DNA of 64,000 bases, from assembly GCA_022414725.1 (NCBI GenBank), contig CM039465.1:39214380-39278379 (forward strand), written 5' to 3'. The notes beneath the pieces are model-generated. The model was not told where the DNA came from, made no database searches, and saw nothing but the letters and a program-made list of their open reading frames with translations. Shown here piece by piece: positions 11,014-22,959 of this stretch. Position numbers and translations under genes: made by a program. The stretch comes from Microglena sp. YARC. Its lineage: Eukaryota > Chlorophyta > Chlorophyceae > Chlamydomonadales > Chlamydomonadaceae. Position 1 is the stretch's first letter; every line of letters begins with the position of its first letter.

Positions 11014-11222
11014 GCCCGTTTCAGTGATATAGATTGGTATCGTGGTACACCAAATTGCTGAAACGAAGCAGGGTCGGGGGTTCGATTCCCCCTACGGTCG
11101 CCCTGAGCATTGCAGGTCGTTGTCAACCGTGATGGTAGCTTGTCCAGTGGAGGTGGTAGATAGTTCTCTGCCCGCGTACGACGGGTTCCTTTAATATCAC
11201 GCCCCACCAGGCGTTATTATTA
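11014..11222 (+). mobile_element. tRNA-derived SINE, complete copy
   Basis: Head with A-box-like TAGATTGGTATCGTGGT and B-box GGGGGTTCGATTCCCCC, then the family body and the tail CCCCACCAGGCGTTATTATTAC. It sits inside the second of two local repeats: the uninterrupted version (ATCTATGATGATGGAGCTTG) is at 10730-10752. The flanks GGTGGTGGAGC and GATGGTGGATC look like the target duplication. Confidence 0.85.
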
Positions 11223-11310
11223 CTTATGATGGTGGATCTTGGGGCTGCCTGAAAAGCGTCAGCGCACCCATTGTGGGATCAAACAACATGTGCTTCTACA
11301 CAAAGCAGGG

Positions 11311-11312
11311 TG

Positions 11313-11352
<40 letters not shown>
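11311..11352. repeat. (TC)n microsatellite
   Basis: About 20 uninterrupted TC dinucleotides. Confidence 0.95.
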
Positions 11353-11354
<2 letters not shown>

Positions 11355-11619
11355 GAATCAATTGAAGTTGGGAACCAGTGCACTACACATATATCCCTGT
11401 CCACTTAGCTTCTCCGCCCTGGTTTACACACAGTATTATTATAGCGGCACCACACACCACAAAAACACATGCACCCACAAACACCCCACTGCAGGACGCG
11501 AGTGGAGCACTGGTATGTTTGCCCCTCAAACATCACCGGGGATTGAGATGTCTCATTATGGAGTTCCTGTCTCTGCGGTTGGCCTTGTCACGGCATACAT
11601 GAGTGGCGCACACATAGGT

Positions 11620-11800
11620 AGGGAACAGCAACTAATATAAGTGTTTGGGAATCTAATATTAACTAATATTAATACAGTGTCACAATAATATTCGTTTTTC
11701 ATGCATTCAAAATTCTGGTGAGACGGCTCGTCCGACTAATATAATATAATATTATATTATATTATTTGTTCACTAATATTATATAAGATAGCCGATCCCT
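11620..11800. mobile_element. MITE family C with perfect 10-bp TSD
   Basis: Begins AGGGAACAGCAACTAATATA and ends TAGCCGATCCCT; AT-rich with ACTAATATTA blocks and an internal AATTCTGGTGAGACGGCTCG. The 10-bp ACACATAGGT occurs exactly on both sides (11610-11619 and 11801-11810). Other copies are at 31253-31361 (inverted, truncated) and 35403-35609. Confidence 0.9.
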
Positions 11801-11810
11801 ACACATAGGT

Positions 11811-12900
11811 GAGTGGGTGTTTGTTTTGGGGTATTAGTGGGTGTTGGAAGGTGTTGGGTGTGGGGTATTGGTGGGTGTTGGAAGTGTTTGGGTTTTGCTG
11901 GGTGTTGGTAGGTATTGGGTGTGGGGTATCGGTGGGTGTTGGTGTGTATTGGTGGTCAATGTTTGTATTTGTACAGTCAAGGGTAGCTGAATAGGTTAAA
12001 AGGACTGGATTAATGAAGTATTTTTCAGGTTTTGTGTGTAACGGTGGGTATTGGTGGGTATTGGTATTTGACTTAGACTTCCCTTGATGGACTACCTGTC
12101 ATGGTTATTGGTGGGTACACACACACACATGCATACATGAGTGGCTTGATCATAGTTGGGTATAGGTGGTTGTGGTTGGTTGTTGGTGGGTACGTACACA
12201 CACACACGCACACATGCATACACGAATGGTTTGATCATAGTTGGGTATAGGTGGTTGTTGTGGTTGTTGGTGGGTACACACACACACACATGCATACATG
12301 AGTGGCTTGATCATTGTTGGGTATAGGTGGTTGTTGGTAGTTGGTTATTTGTGGTGACACACACACATGCATACATGAGTGGCTTGATCATATGAGGGTA
12401 TAGGTGGTTGGTGGTGGTTGGTGGTGGGTACACACACTCACACATACACACATGCACACATGCATACATGACTGGCTTGATCATAGGTGGATATAGGTGG
12501 TTGTTGTGGTTGTTGGTGGGCACACACACAAACACACACACATGCATACACGAGTGGCTTAGTCATAGGTGGGTATATATAGGTGGTTGTTGTGGTTGGT
12601 TGTTGGTGGGTACACACACACACATGCATACATGAGTGGCTTGGTCATAGGTGGGTATAGGTGGTTGTTGTGGTTGGTTGTTGGTGGGTACACACACACA
12701 CACACATGCATACATGAGTGGCTTGGTCATACATAGGTGGGTTTAGGTGGTTGTTGTGGTTGGTTATTGGTGGGTACACACAAACATGCACACATGACTG
12801 GCTTGATCATAGGAGGATATAGGTGATTGTTGGTGGTTGGTGGGTACACACACAAACACACACACACGCACAAAAACCACACACACATACACACTAACAC
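11811..12900. repeat. GT/CA-rich minisatellite, about 70-90 bp units
   Basis: 11811-11950 repeats GGTGTTGGAAGTGTTGG-like units. 12095-12850 repeats GGTTGTTGGTGGGTACACAC, a (CA)n stretch, CATGCATACATGAGTGGCTT, then GATCATAGGTGGGTATAGG. About ten copies with variable CA length. Confidence 0.9.
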
Positions 12901-13336
12901 TCCACCTCTAACCCAGAATCACCCCCCTTCATGACACACACCCAAGGTACAAATGGTGAAGCCAGCCTTCCTGTAAGTTGTGGGCTACCCGAGCATGCCA
13001 GAAACTAGCAGCTTAATGACTTACCTTGTGGACGTGGTGGAAAGGCAATTTCTAAAGATGGTCCAGCTTAGCTTGACACCATGCGGCGCATGTAGGTCAC
13101 TGTTCTTGTAAGTTCACAAATGCATACAGTCATACACCCACCCCCACACGCACTAACACACACACACCCTCACACACACACACACACACATACACAGATG
13201 CAGCAGGTGTAGGTCATTGTTGTTGTAGGTTACTGTCCTTGTAGGTTTACAAATACATACACACCTCCACACACACTAAATTACACACACACCCTCACAT
13301 GTACACACACTCTTACTCCCTCTCACACACACACAC

Positions 13337-13663
13337 TTGCGCAGATGCATCAGGTGTGCGTGTATGCATCCGCAGCTGGCTAGCTATGTGTCAAGCTACT
13401 CTGAACGAAGCAATGCAGACTTGAGCTCTGACATTGTCAACAATGCATGGAATTCAAAGACTGATGGATCTGTGGCCACCTGCAAAACTTGCGCAGGATA
13501 TGGAGTAGTGAACTTTGCACTCGGCACTCATGGAAGCTGCCCTTTACAATCTGGCTACACTGCGTATGCCGCAAAGGACCGTGGAGGTGATAACATTGGT
13601 GGCTGCGTCTTCTCCATTTCATATGCCCAAACGAAGACAAACTGTGACGGCAGGTCTGACTGA
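13337..13663 (+). CDS. candidate terminal exon of an unrecognised protein
   Basis: An open frame with balanced, protein-like composition follows CA-rich sequence and an acceptor-like CACTTGCGCAG (13335). It encodes roughly 95 residues including TCKTCAGYGVVNFALGTHG and GGCVFSISYAQTKTNC with several cysteines, then stops at TGA 13661. No family is recognised. A similar acceptor context (ATACACAGATGCAGCAGGTG) lies upstream at 13192-13211, echoing the splice-site duplications elsewhere in the window. It could also be fortuitous. Confidence 0.3.
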   Translation: MRRCIRCACMHPQLASYVSSYSERSNADLSSDIVNNAWNSKTDGSVATCKTCAGYGVVNFALGTHGSCPLQSGYTAYAAKDRGGDNIGGCVFSISYAQTKTNCDGRSD

Positions 13664-13829
13664 AAATCTTTCACTGTACGTGAAGGTGGTAAATATGGCT
13701 GCATGAAGCACACAGCATAAAAAATTTGAAACTCGAAAATTGAAAATGTTAAGCATACAGCATATATATCATATTTCTGATGCAGGAACAGAGGAGTGCT
13801 ACTATGTAAGGGACTAGAAAAGATGTTAC

Positions 13830-14132
13830 ATAACATTACATTACATTACATTACATTACATTACATTACATTGCATTGCATTGCATTGCATTACATTACA
13901 TTACATTACATTACATTACATGTTAAAGTCTACTTGACACCGCGAGGTTGTATGAGACTCTGTGCTTACATGGTATGGTATGTATATACCGGGTGAATAA
14001 TGTTGTGCTACTGTGTGAAGGACTAGAGAAGATGTATACATACCGGGTGAATAATGTTGTGCTACTGTGTGAAGGACTAGAGAAGATGTATACATACCGG
14101 GTGAATAATGTTGTGCTACTCATATAATTCAA
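13830..14132. repeat. (TTACA)n microsatellite and 54-bp tandem repeat
   Basis: 13833-13921 is (TTACA)n/(TTGCA)n. 13985-14125 holds about three copies of a 54-bp unit (ACCGGGTGAATAATGTTGTG, CTACTGTGTGAAGGACTAG). Degenerate relatives continue to about 14530. Confidence 0.9.
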
Positions 14133-14538
14133 TTAAATGGAAAGGTAAGGAATAAATCGAATTAAAATAACACAACATTAAATACAATTCAATTAAATTA
14201 ATTAAAATGCATTGAATTAAAGTTTCGAATCATTTCATTCGGGACGCGCCTCCAGGCGCCCTTAATAAATACCGGGTGAAAAATGTTTTGTTACTAATTG
14301 CACGTATGTATATATGCATGCGGGTATTGCTGAAGGTGAATCCGGTCACTGTTTATGTTTTCAGCGATGCTTAGCAGCTTCTAGGCAACTCCTCAGGCTA
14401 GTGATTCTGGAGCACAGATGTGCTACTATGTGAAGGACTAAGGAAGATGTATATATAGTAGGTGAATAATGTTGTGATACTCATTGCACATATGTACATA
14501 TGCATGTGGATATAGCTGAAGCTGCGGCGTATGATTAT
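14133..14538. repeat. dispersed repeat G copy and degenerate satellite units
   Basis: 14155-14263 matches 4920-5045 (ATTTCATTCGGGACGCGCCT at the end). 14270-14530 carries diverged GGTGAATAATGTTGTG units and a fragment (GCAGCTTCTAGGCAACTCC, 14373) of the hAT-like MITE end. Confidence 0.6.
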
Positions 14539-14712
14539 GGAACGGCAACATGATATCATATGATATCATGTCATCATATCATATCATATGATGCCGGCAG
14601 TCTGACTGGGCTAAAGTTACCATGTATATACAATATTATATGATGCAACTTGTATGATATCATTTGATATCATACTTGCCTATGGTCAACATCAAATGAT
14701 AGGCTGGTCCCT
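14539..14712. mobile_element. MITE family A
   Basis: Starts GGAACGGCAACATGATATCA, contains CAGTCTGACTGGGCTAAAGT and ends GGCTGGTCCCT. The right flank starts ACATATGATG. Confidence 0.85.
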
Positions 14713-14769
14713 ACATATGATGCCATCACTGTAGATGCACAGGTTAGGCTCCTAGTTGGATGCTGCCCC

Positions 14770-15075
14770 CCCCCCCCTCTGTTTTTATGCAGCAAGTGTG
14801 AACGGTACGCAAACAAATACTTGTGATTCGCCCATCCATGCGGTCGGGTGTCTAGATATATTATGGCAGTAATATGATTTCTGTGATATCAAAGCGGATG
14901 CATTTGGGGGGACCATTGGCCAAATGCTGGAGGCCCCGTTTGTCTTAGTTGTGAAAGGACTTTTACCCCAGAAGGTAGGTCTCCCTACAGAAACCAGCGA
15001 CACCGAGGATTCATTTTGAATGGCGTTGCCACTCCTACAAAAGAGTAGGCGCACTCATGGCGTTGGCTGTAAATG
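14770..15075 (-). pseudogene. diverged copy of the unrecognised sequence at 55590-55907
   Basis: 14957-15065 aligns by eye with 55594-55700: TTTTACCCCAGAAGGTAGGT against TTTCACCCCAGGAGGTGGGT, then CCGAGGATTCA and AAAGAGTAGGCGC. Minus-strand reading gives a similar peptide in both but they differ by several indels. The remaining part is unrecognised. A repeated element or an old gene duplicate are both possible. Confidence 0.4.
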
Positions 15076-17640
15076 TAGAGCAACTCATGGCAGGAGGCCA
15101 GGCACATTGTTTTTGGCTACATGGGAGAGGATTCGTTACATAAACTCAGCAAACCACTGCCGAGGCAGAACAGCAGCACGGCCTGCCGACCATCCAATTG
15201 TATAACTGGGAGCACGAGGGGTTTAAAGGAACCCCCACAAACCTGAAAAACAAACTATGTCAGTCAAAAAAAGGAAACAAACTAGAGGCGGAAAGGCTAC
15301 GTGCAGCAGCTTCTTTCGCTATTCACCATTGATTATTTCTGTAAATCAAGAGCACCAAGCCTAACAACCGACACGAGAGAGAGAGAGGGTTCATTTTGTT
15401 CGACAGGAAGACCGAGAGAGAGAGGATACTGTTACATATTGATAGATTCGGAGGTCAGCGGTTCGATTCTCGCCAGGAGTACTTCAGCCTGGAATTCCGT
15501 CCCTTGCAATGGTTTAGGCATGGGCATGGGAATTCAGTGTATCGCCCTATATCGTACTGTAACAGTGCACGATGTTATCGACTTTTATAAATTCTTTCGG
15601 ACTGGTTCATTTGACTTGATTTTTCTGTATGGACATGTAAAGGCTGTAACCTGTAATATCCTCTTGATCCCAGACTGATTTTCATAGAAAAGGGGAACAC
15701 AATACCGTGCGACAATTGAAACAATATTGTACTTTCGACAGCCCCATTTAAAAATTGATTTACACGAGGGATGATGATGTACGAGGAGTGTGCTGCTGAT
15801 GTATCTCATGAATGAGGTGCGGGAAGCTAAGGGCTTGCAGGGCAGGCAGTGTGTGACAGATAACTATCCGTCCCTTGCGCTACCTCGAGGTGGCGAGGAA
15901 GGGGAATGGCCTTAACGGTTAGAACCGCTAAACTCGGCCGCTCCATACGCGTATCCTTCAGGCTGTTCGAATACCTAGAAGGTGAATACGAATCAACGGG
16001 TTTATCGCAAACCACGGGGAAACGTGACGACACTTAAGCTCGAGCTTAAGCGTCTTAGGCCGGACAACAGAGAGGATCATTCACTTTCTTCCCTGATAAT
16101 TCGCAGCAAGCTAATACGTATTTCATACGTTACACAGTGAATAAAGAGAGGGAGGTGGGGGGATTGAATTAGACTTGATTGTTACATGTTTTCCCGGCCA
16201 ACTCTGGGCTACTCGCCATCATCCAATTCCCAAGCCCCCCACGTGAGACACGGAAACCAGGGAGCACACTAAAGAGATTTAACATTTATCAAAGAAAAAT
16301 TCCCCGGAATCACCAGACATCCTAGACCCCTTCACGAAATACTAGACATAACTTCTCGCAGTAAATAGTAGATAGAACTTTACCAAACAGAACTTCCCGA
16401 GACATATCAGACATTCCAGACCCCTTCCTGCCGGAAAACCTGACATCCCATCACATGTCTCTCATGAGGTGCTGCCAGATAAGAGTTTGCATGCCAGAAT
16501 GTCAAGAAAGAGTGGGAGAAGGCGAGGAGATTGGATTGGATTGTCGCATGTTTTTTCAACCAACTTCAACTTGGTGTCATGGCTCCAGCCAACTCTGGGC
16601 TGCTCACTGTCTTCCAGTTCCAAGTGCCCACCGCACGGAAACCAGCAGGGAGCAAACAAGGCTGATTATATCGTTTGAAGACTTGTCCATGTCCACAGGT
16701 GGGGAGACAGAAGTTAGGCATACAGCATATTTCCAATTGAGGGTTATGCGGGGTTACAGAGCATAAGTCTAAATTGTGATGCGTAACTATGCGTAACGGG
16801 TGGTGGGTAACCATGCACTACATGTGTTGGGTAACTATGCATAACTTGGGTTGTGGTTGATGGGGTAACCAGTGGTGGTGGGCCCAAAAGTGGTTGGTCG
16901 GTAACCGCAATCGGAAAAACTCAAAACCTGTACTTCGCTCGGCCGACTTGTACACCAGTTTACGGCAAAATTTAATGACGAGCCGGGGTTGATCGGGGTT
17001 ACCTTGAACCGTGCCCCCCCCCCCCCCCCCCCCCCCCACGGTTAAGCGTACCCCGATCCACCTTGGTTCCACGCTGGCACTTTGACCGACGCAGCGGTCA
17101 CTTGCGGCCATAATGTGGAGATGAGCGCGAGCGCTGCAATTTTGTAGATCGCGCAGTCACACGCGATCCCTTCAATTTCTCAGAATCTCTGACGCTCACC
17201 GCCATGGATTCGTCAGGTCAAGGTTTGCTAATCAAGCAGAGGCAGCATGGGGGCATCAACGAGCACCCTACCAACCTGACGAGCAACGCAACTGGTACAG
17301 ATCTCTCTGCATTTTCAGCTCATAAAGGCGTATCTTCCTATATTCGGAATTTCTGGGAAATCTGTCGAATAAATATTCAAACGCTTCTACGCGGTCGAAC
17401 AACTGATTTAACGATCACATAACCCAGATTTCCCCATAACCCAGATTTCAGGGACAATCGGAAACACGAAGTTGTACACCGGGGTTACGCGACAGGCAGC
17501 TGGCTAGAAAACGGGTTACTAGTATTGCCGCACTACAGTTTGCGGGGTTACCCATAACCGCAACCTGGTTACGTGGTTATATACTAACAGCAGATTACTA
17601 TATATAGAAACATGCTGATAGAGGGTGACAGGCGTCAAAT
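15076..17640. other. no supported gene; local two-copy repeat
   Basis: 16140-16290 and 16510-16690 share GGATTGAATTAGACTTGATTG-like and CCAACTCTGGGCTRCTC segments, a diverged duplication of about 150 bp. A C tract lies at about 17013-17038. 16760-17560 has scattered GGTTACC/GGTAACC motifs but no recognisable exon. Confidence 0.5.
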
Positions 17641-18521
17641 ATGGCATCCCGACAAAAACGGTTCTCCCCGGCGTCCCAAGACTATAGCGTCCCAGCTTCG
17701 ATCATGCCCGAGATTATGCCTCAGATTATGCCCGAATGCCCGCGAGCGGGCATATGGCCGAAAAATTCCGCGCCTGTGGCGCTAAACGCACAACTTTTGT
17801 TGGGTCTTGGTCTGTCAACCCCCGGTGAGCCCCAGGGCCGCCCACCGGGGGCTCCCGGCGCATCCGCGCAAAAAAGGGCCTAAAAGACGCACAAGCCTAA
17901 CAGAATCCAGGTGGGACAAAGGAGAGGACAGGGCGTGCAGCAGCGAGGGAGAAAACAGGAATGGAGTGAGACCGAGACCGGCCAAAAGGGGCGTTTTAAC
18001 TCAACCGCAATCCGTTGACTTTCATCAGCGGCCAATCAGCGATCCCGGGTGGCGTGGCCTAACTGACTGCTCGCCGGCTCCACAAAAACCCTGGCTCTTG
18101 TGCTCATCATCGTTCGACGACAGCCCCTTTCTTCTGCCGATATCCTTCAGCGCTTCCTTCATGCGTCTTCTTCTCGCATTCCCATGCTTAGTTTCGATCC
18201 AGCCAGCAGCTTCCATGCAATACTGCCCACACACATGGCCCTCCATTTAGGCCCAACACTTCCTAATCAAAATCACTGGGCGGACATCCAACCAAACATG
18301 CATGCCTAATACTCTCACCCTACTACATACCCAAGCCAGCTAGCTCTCCTGGGCCTACTGCTGCAGGCGGATGTGCTTGCTCGCAACATTCCGTTTCTCA
18401 ACATCCGGTCATGCATGCTTCGTATCCGTTCCTGGCATGCTGTAAGGGAAACCGGTACTACAATCCATGGCATCTGTAATGCTTCATTATCCATGAGCAA
18501 GGATCGCACTTTGTTTTGTCT
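17641..18521. other. no supported gene
   Basis: GC-rich in 17800-18070. Plus-strand frames of 70-150 codons are present but I recognise no domain and see no consistent splice structure. Confidence 0.4.
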
Positions 18522-18669
18522 AGGGAACGCAAAATCATATCATATGATGCATGAGTCTGACTAGGCCAAAAGTTACCTTCAAGACACAATATCATAGATG
18601 CAGTTTGTATGAATATCATATGATATCATACTCCGCACTTTGGTCGGCATCATATGCTATGCCAGTCCA
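18522..18669. mobile_element. MITE family A, diverged
   Basis: Starts AGGGAACGCAAAATCATATC, includes GTCTGACTAGGCCAAAAGTTACC-like internal sequence and ends TATGCCAGTCC. Confidence 0.75.
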
Positions 18670-18701
18670 TAGTCCTTGTCCCTTGCATTACATCATGCTT
18701 C

Positions 18702-18875
18702 TTATCTTGCTTGGAATGGGTGCATCCCAGTGTGGCTCAGATCAGCTTGGAACGGATGCATCTTCCTGCTGCTTTGGCCTGCTTTGATTTCCTGTTTCAA
18801 ATTTTGCTGAAGGCGTTTCTTCTGCACCAGGATCTCCATTTGGGTTGCCATGGCACTCAAGGAAAGGCGAGCAGC
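18702..18875 (-). CDS. candidate coiled-coil exon
   Basis: On the minus strand a good acceptor (CTGTGTGCTTGCAG) precedes an open frame reading AARLSLSAMATQMEILVQKK then RLQQNLKQEIK, amphipathic and coiled-coil-like. The end is unclear because no GT donor is obvious, and the last part is a small duplication (GATGCATCCGTTCCAAGC and GATGCACCCATTCCAAGC). No family is recognised; it may be a pseudo-exon. Confidence 0.3.
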   Translation of the reverse strand, partial: AARLSLSAMATQMEILVQKKRLQQNLKQEIKAGQSSRKMHPFQADLSHTGMHPFQAR

Positions 18876-19089
18876 CTGCAAGCACACAGCCAGGAAACCA
18901 AAAATATAGATGGCTGATTTCTTGCCACCACCGGGGAGCCAATTTACATAACATTACATTTAAATTACATTGTCATCAACAGGTTCGTTCGTTGGTCCAA
19001 AACAGAAAGCCACTCCACACATAGAGAGGATCTTCCAACAAATCCTCCAAAAGGGGAAGCAACAGTGACAGGATGGAGGACCATGAGAG

Positions 19090-19200
19090 AAGCACCATTT
19101 GAAATTGAAATACATCCGGTTTGTGCTAGAACCTTACTCCATCCGGACCGTGAAGTTAAGGACACCATAGCGTACCGGAGCTAGCTATAGTTCACCGTGA
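19090..19200 (+). repeat. dispersed repeat F
   Basis: GAAATTGAAATACATCC then GTGAAGTTAAGGACACCATAGCG and CCGGAGCTAGCTATAG; an inverted copy is at 2567-2680. Confidence 0.7.
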
Positions 19201-19289
19201 GAAGGAAGCACATGTAGGTAATTATCATCGTGCAGTTTGTCAGAAAGCAGTACATATGCCCTATTCGTGTAGTAAAGTATCACTCTACA

Positions 19290-20235
19290 GCACAGTGTCA
19301 CTGGCTTTCAACAGCTTTCCAACAGAACAGCTTTACAGCGTTTTCACATAAAACTTTCAAACAGCTTTTCAACATATTTCAGCAGCTTTCAAATAACAGA
19401 GCTTTTCAACAGCTTTTCAACAAGAGCAGCTTTCAACAGCTTTCAGCAGCTTTCACAGAACAGTTTCAACAGCTTTCAACATATTTCAGCAGCTTTCAAC
19501 CAGAACAGCTTTTCAATACTTTTAAGCAGCTTTCAACACAACAGCTTCAACAGCATTTGACACTTTCAACAGGCCTTTTCAGAACAGCTTTCAACAGCTT
19601 TCAACAGAACGCTGTCAACAGCTTTTAATCATCATTCAACAGATTTCAACAGCTTTTTAACAGATTTAAACATAATAACTTTCAACAGCTTTCAAACAGT
19701 TTTCAACAGCCAAACAAAAGTTTAGAGTTTAGGGATGTAGGGTTTAGCGGTTTGTATTTGTACAGTCCAGGGGTAGACCGAACATGTTAAGCAGTAACAA
19801 CTAAACAGCTCCAATCCAAATCCAGCCAAATTCCAATCCAATCCAAATCCTAGCCAAAAATTCCAATGAAATTCAAATCCCGCCAAAATTCCAATTCGAA
19901 TTCAAATCCTAGCAAATTCAAATCCCAATTCAAATCCCCAGCCAAATTCCAGATCCCAAATCCTAGCCAAACTCAATCAAATCCAAATCCCAGACCAAAT
20001 TCTATATATAAATTCAAATCCCAGCCAAAATTCCAATCCAAATCCAAATCCCACAAATTCCAATCCATCCAAATCCAAATCCCAGCCAAATTCCAATCCA
20101 AATCCAAAATTCCAAATCCCAGCCAAATCAATCCATCAATCCCAGCATTACCAGTCCAATCCTAGGCATATATATTAATCAAAATTCAACCCTGCAGCCC
20201 AAAATCCAAATCAAATCCCAGCCAAATCCCCTACC
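19290..20235. repeat. two degenerate arrays: AACAGCTTTC and AATTCCAATCC types
   Basis: 19290-19720 repeats TTTCAACAGC with insertions; 19805-20235 repeats AAATCCCAGCCAAATTCC. Both are irregular in period. Between them, 19725-19760 carries a TAGGGTTTAG motif and the GTACAGTCCAGGGGTAG end of repeat D. Confidence 0.85.
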
Positions 20236-21690
20236 TGAAGATTCCTGCAATAAGCTCCTGTAGCTGACACTCGTCAGATGTATCTACAGAAGAAACAGGC
20301 CTTTCGGTCACGAGAGAGAATCGTGAAGAAGAAACATGTATTGTATGGTTAAACCGTTAAAATTGTTTAATGTTATGTTATGTATGTATTATGGCATGTA
20401 CTAGTACATTGCCCGTGTGGCCGAGGCCACCCGCCAACCACCCACCAGGTCTTGGGTCTGTTCTGGCTGGGTTACATAACGTGCATTGCCCTTGAAGCGT
20501 ACACCTCGAGCCTGATGAACCCCCCCCCCCCCCACCCCTTACTCACATGCACAAAGGTCAAGGTAATGTCCCCCTTTGCAAAATATTTAACAAACATGCC
20601 GCACTTCCTTTCGCTTACTAAAAATATACCCCCCACCCCAGCCCCCAGGACCTGGGGTACATATCCGGGTTAACCGTCTTGTATGTACCCCCCCTACCAG
20701 ATGGATCACACACATACCATTCAAACTCAACCCAAAGCCAGACCACAGCCTCCACACATTTCTGAATCCAGCAGTCCAAAGTGTGAGAAATGAAGGAACA
20801 TGGCTGCCGCATCCACTGGCTGCCCAACCGTGATACAACAGATGCACAGCATGGTGAAAGTGCGCATGCGGTGAAGTTTGAATGGTGGCAAACGCTGCAG
20901 GGCGGAAGAGCGCTGAGGATAGAATGGGCGCCTGATGAGAATCAGAATGTATTTTGGAGAATTCGGATGCGCCTGGCTCTCATACGAGTGTCTAAATGAG
21001 AAACAGGGGAGGGAGGTATGGATCGAGGCAAAAGATCGCTGGTGAGAAAGAATTGCGTATGATTGGGAAAGAGATTTGAAGTTCGGGGTTGCGAGAAAGT
21101 TGCGAGTATCTATTTCCATTCCCAGAATCCCAGCTCGTCCAGGCTGACTAAACAGCATTGTTCAAACGCCGTCTCTAATTTGCATCGCTCCTATGCTCTT
21201 CGCCATGAGAGCTCGCTTTTGCTGTGAAGAGCTCGCTGGCTTGGACTGTATTCGTCGCGCGTCTGCCTACATCTTGGTTGATTGTGCGCATTCATGGCAT
21301 CGAGGAGCAATTAGATGATAGAAAATAAGTCTGATCGCCATTACTGGTTTTAACGCTCAGACGCGGTAATTGCGGAAATAGATTATCGCTTCGCATTCAC
21401 TGGCCTCTGTCATTTTTTCGAAATCTGGGTAGGGATTTGGATGGGATTACGGCTCAGTCTAAAACGGCGGGAAGGGCGATGGCGGCGTTAAGTGTAATCC
21501 TTGATGCATGCTGAAGACTCAATGGGAATTTGAATTTGTGCGCTCAAGAGTCGCTCAGTAAGAAAAGCTATTTACTAACCCGCAAATTCAGCGACAGCCA
21601 GGGTGGGGTACTTGGGTGGATTCGTATTAGTAACTCGCTAATTAAGTTTCGAAAGCCCAGCTAGAGCCAGGTCGGGCCATCGCGGAAATC
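20236..21690. other. no supported gene
   Basis: A C tract at 20521-20533. 20399-20432 (TGTACTAGTAC ... GCCCGTGTGG) resembles 21858-21893 next to the gap. Frames in 20580-21160 show no domain. Confidence 0.45.
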
Positions 21691-21868
21691 GATGTATGTC
21701 TACATATATGTAGATGTATGTATGTATGTATGTATGTAATGTATGTATGTATGTATGGTATGTATGTATGTATGTAGTATGCATGATGTATGTATGTATG
21801 TATGTATGTAAGTTGTATGTATGTATGTATGTATGTATGTAATGTATGTATGTATGTATGTACTAGTA
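21691..21868. repeat. (ATGT)n microsatellite
   Basis: Nearly pure tetranucleotide with occasional single-base slips, immediately before the assembly gap. Confidence 0.95.
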
Positions 21869-21914
21869 CGGTAGCCCGTGTGGGCGTGGCCACACTACTC
21901 TCACGAATACCCCC

Positions 21915-22914
21915 NNNNNNNNNNNNNNNNNNNNNNNNNNNNNNNNNNNNNNNNNNNNNNNNNNNNNNNNNNNNNNNNNNNNNNNNNNNNNNNNNNNNNN
22001 NNNNNNNNNNNNNNNNNNNNNNNNNNNNNNNNNNNNNNNNNNNNNNNNNNNNNNNNNNNNNNNNNNNNNNNNNNNNNNNNNNNNNNNNNNNNNNNNNNNN
22101 NNNNNNNNNNNNNNNNNNNNNNNNNNNNNNNNNNNNNNNNNNNNNNNNNNNNNNNNNNNNNNNNNNNNNNNNNNNNNNNNNNNNNNNNNNNNNNNNNNNN
22201 NNNNNNNNNNNNNNNNNNNNNNNNNNNNNNNNNNNNNNNNNNNNNNNNNNNNNNNNNNNNNNNNNNNNNNNNNNNNNNNNNNNNNNNNNNNNNNNNNNNN
22301 NNNNNNNNNNNNNNNNNNNNNNNNNNNNNNNNNNNNNNNNNNNNNNNNNNNNNNNNNNNNNNNNNNNNNNNNNNNNNNNNNNNNNNNNNNNNNNNNNNNN
22401 NNNNNNNNNNNNNNNNNNNNNNNNNNNNNNNNNNNNNNNNNNNNNNNNNNNNNNNNNNNNNNNNNNNNNNNNNNNNNNNNNNNNNNNNNNNNNNNNNNNN
22501 NNNNNNNNNNNNNNNNNNNNNNNNNNNNNNNNNNNNNNNNNNNNNNNNNNNNNNNNNNNNNNNNNNNNNNNNNNNNNNNNNNNNNNNNNNNNNNNNNNNN
22601 NNNNNNNNNNNNNNNNNNNNNNNNNNNNNNNNNNNNNNNNNNNNNNNNNNNNNNNNNNNNNNNNNNNNNNNNNNNNNNNNNNNNNNNNNNNNNNNNNNNN
22701 NNNNNNNNNNNNNNNNNNNNNNNNNNNNNNNNNNNNNNNNNNNNNNNNNNNNNNNNNNNNNNNNNNNNNNNNNNNNNNNNNNNNNNNNNNNNNNNNNNNN
22801 NNNNNNNNNNNNNNNNNNNNNNNNNNNNNNNNNNNNNNNNNNNNNNNNNNNNNNNNNNNNNNNNNNNNNNNNNNNNNNNNNNNNNNNNNNNNNNNNNNNN
22901 NNNNNNNNNNNNNN
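21915..22914. other. assembly gap (1000 N)
   Basis: Exactly 1000 N, probably a nominal gap size. It separates the (ATGT)n tract from the 76-bp satellite, so real satellite length is unknown. Any missing CAP C-terminal exons could lie in or beyond it. Confidence 0.99.
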
Positions 22915-22959
22915 GGTATGCACCGAGAGAGAACTGCACTGAACCAATTGCTTGAAGCA

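Noticed and set aside
15440..15490. B-box-like GGTTCGATTCTCGCC suggesting a tRNA or SINE head
   Set aside because: No cloverleaf partner strands and no match to the SINE body downstream.
20742..20786. Minus-strand exon-like KCVEAVVWLWVEFEW with an AG acceptor and GTATGTG donor
   Set aside because: Very short, no family match and no partner exon nearby.
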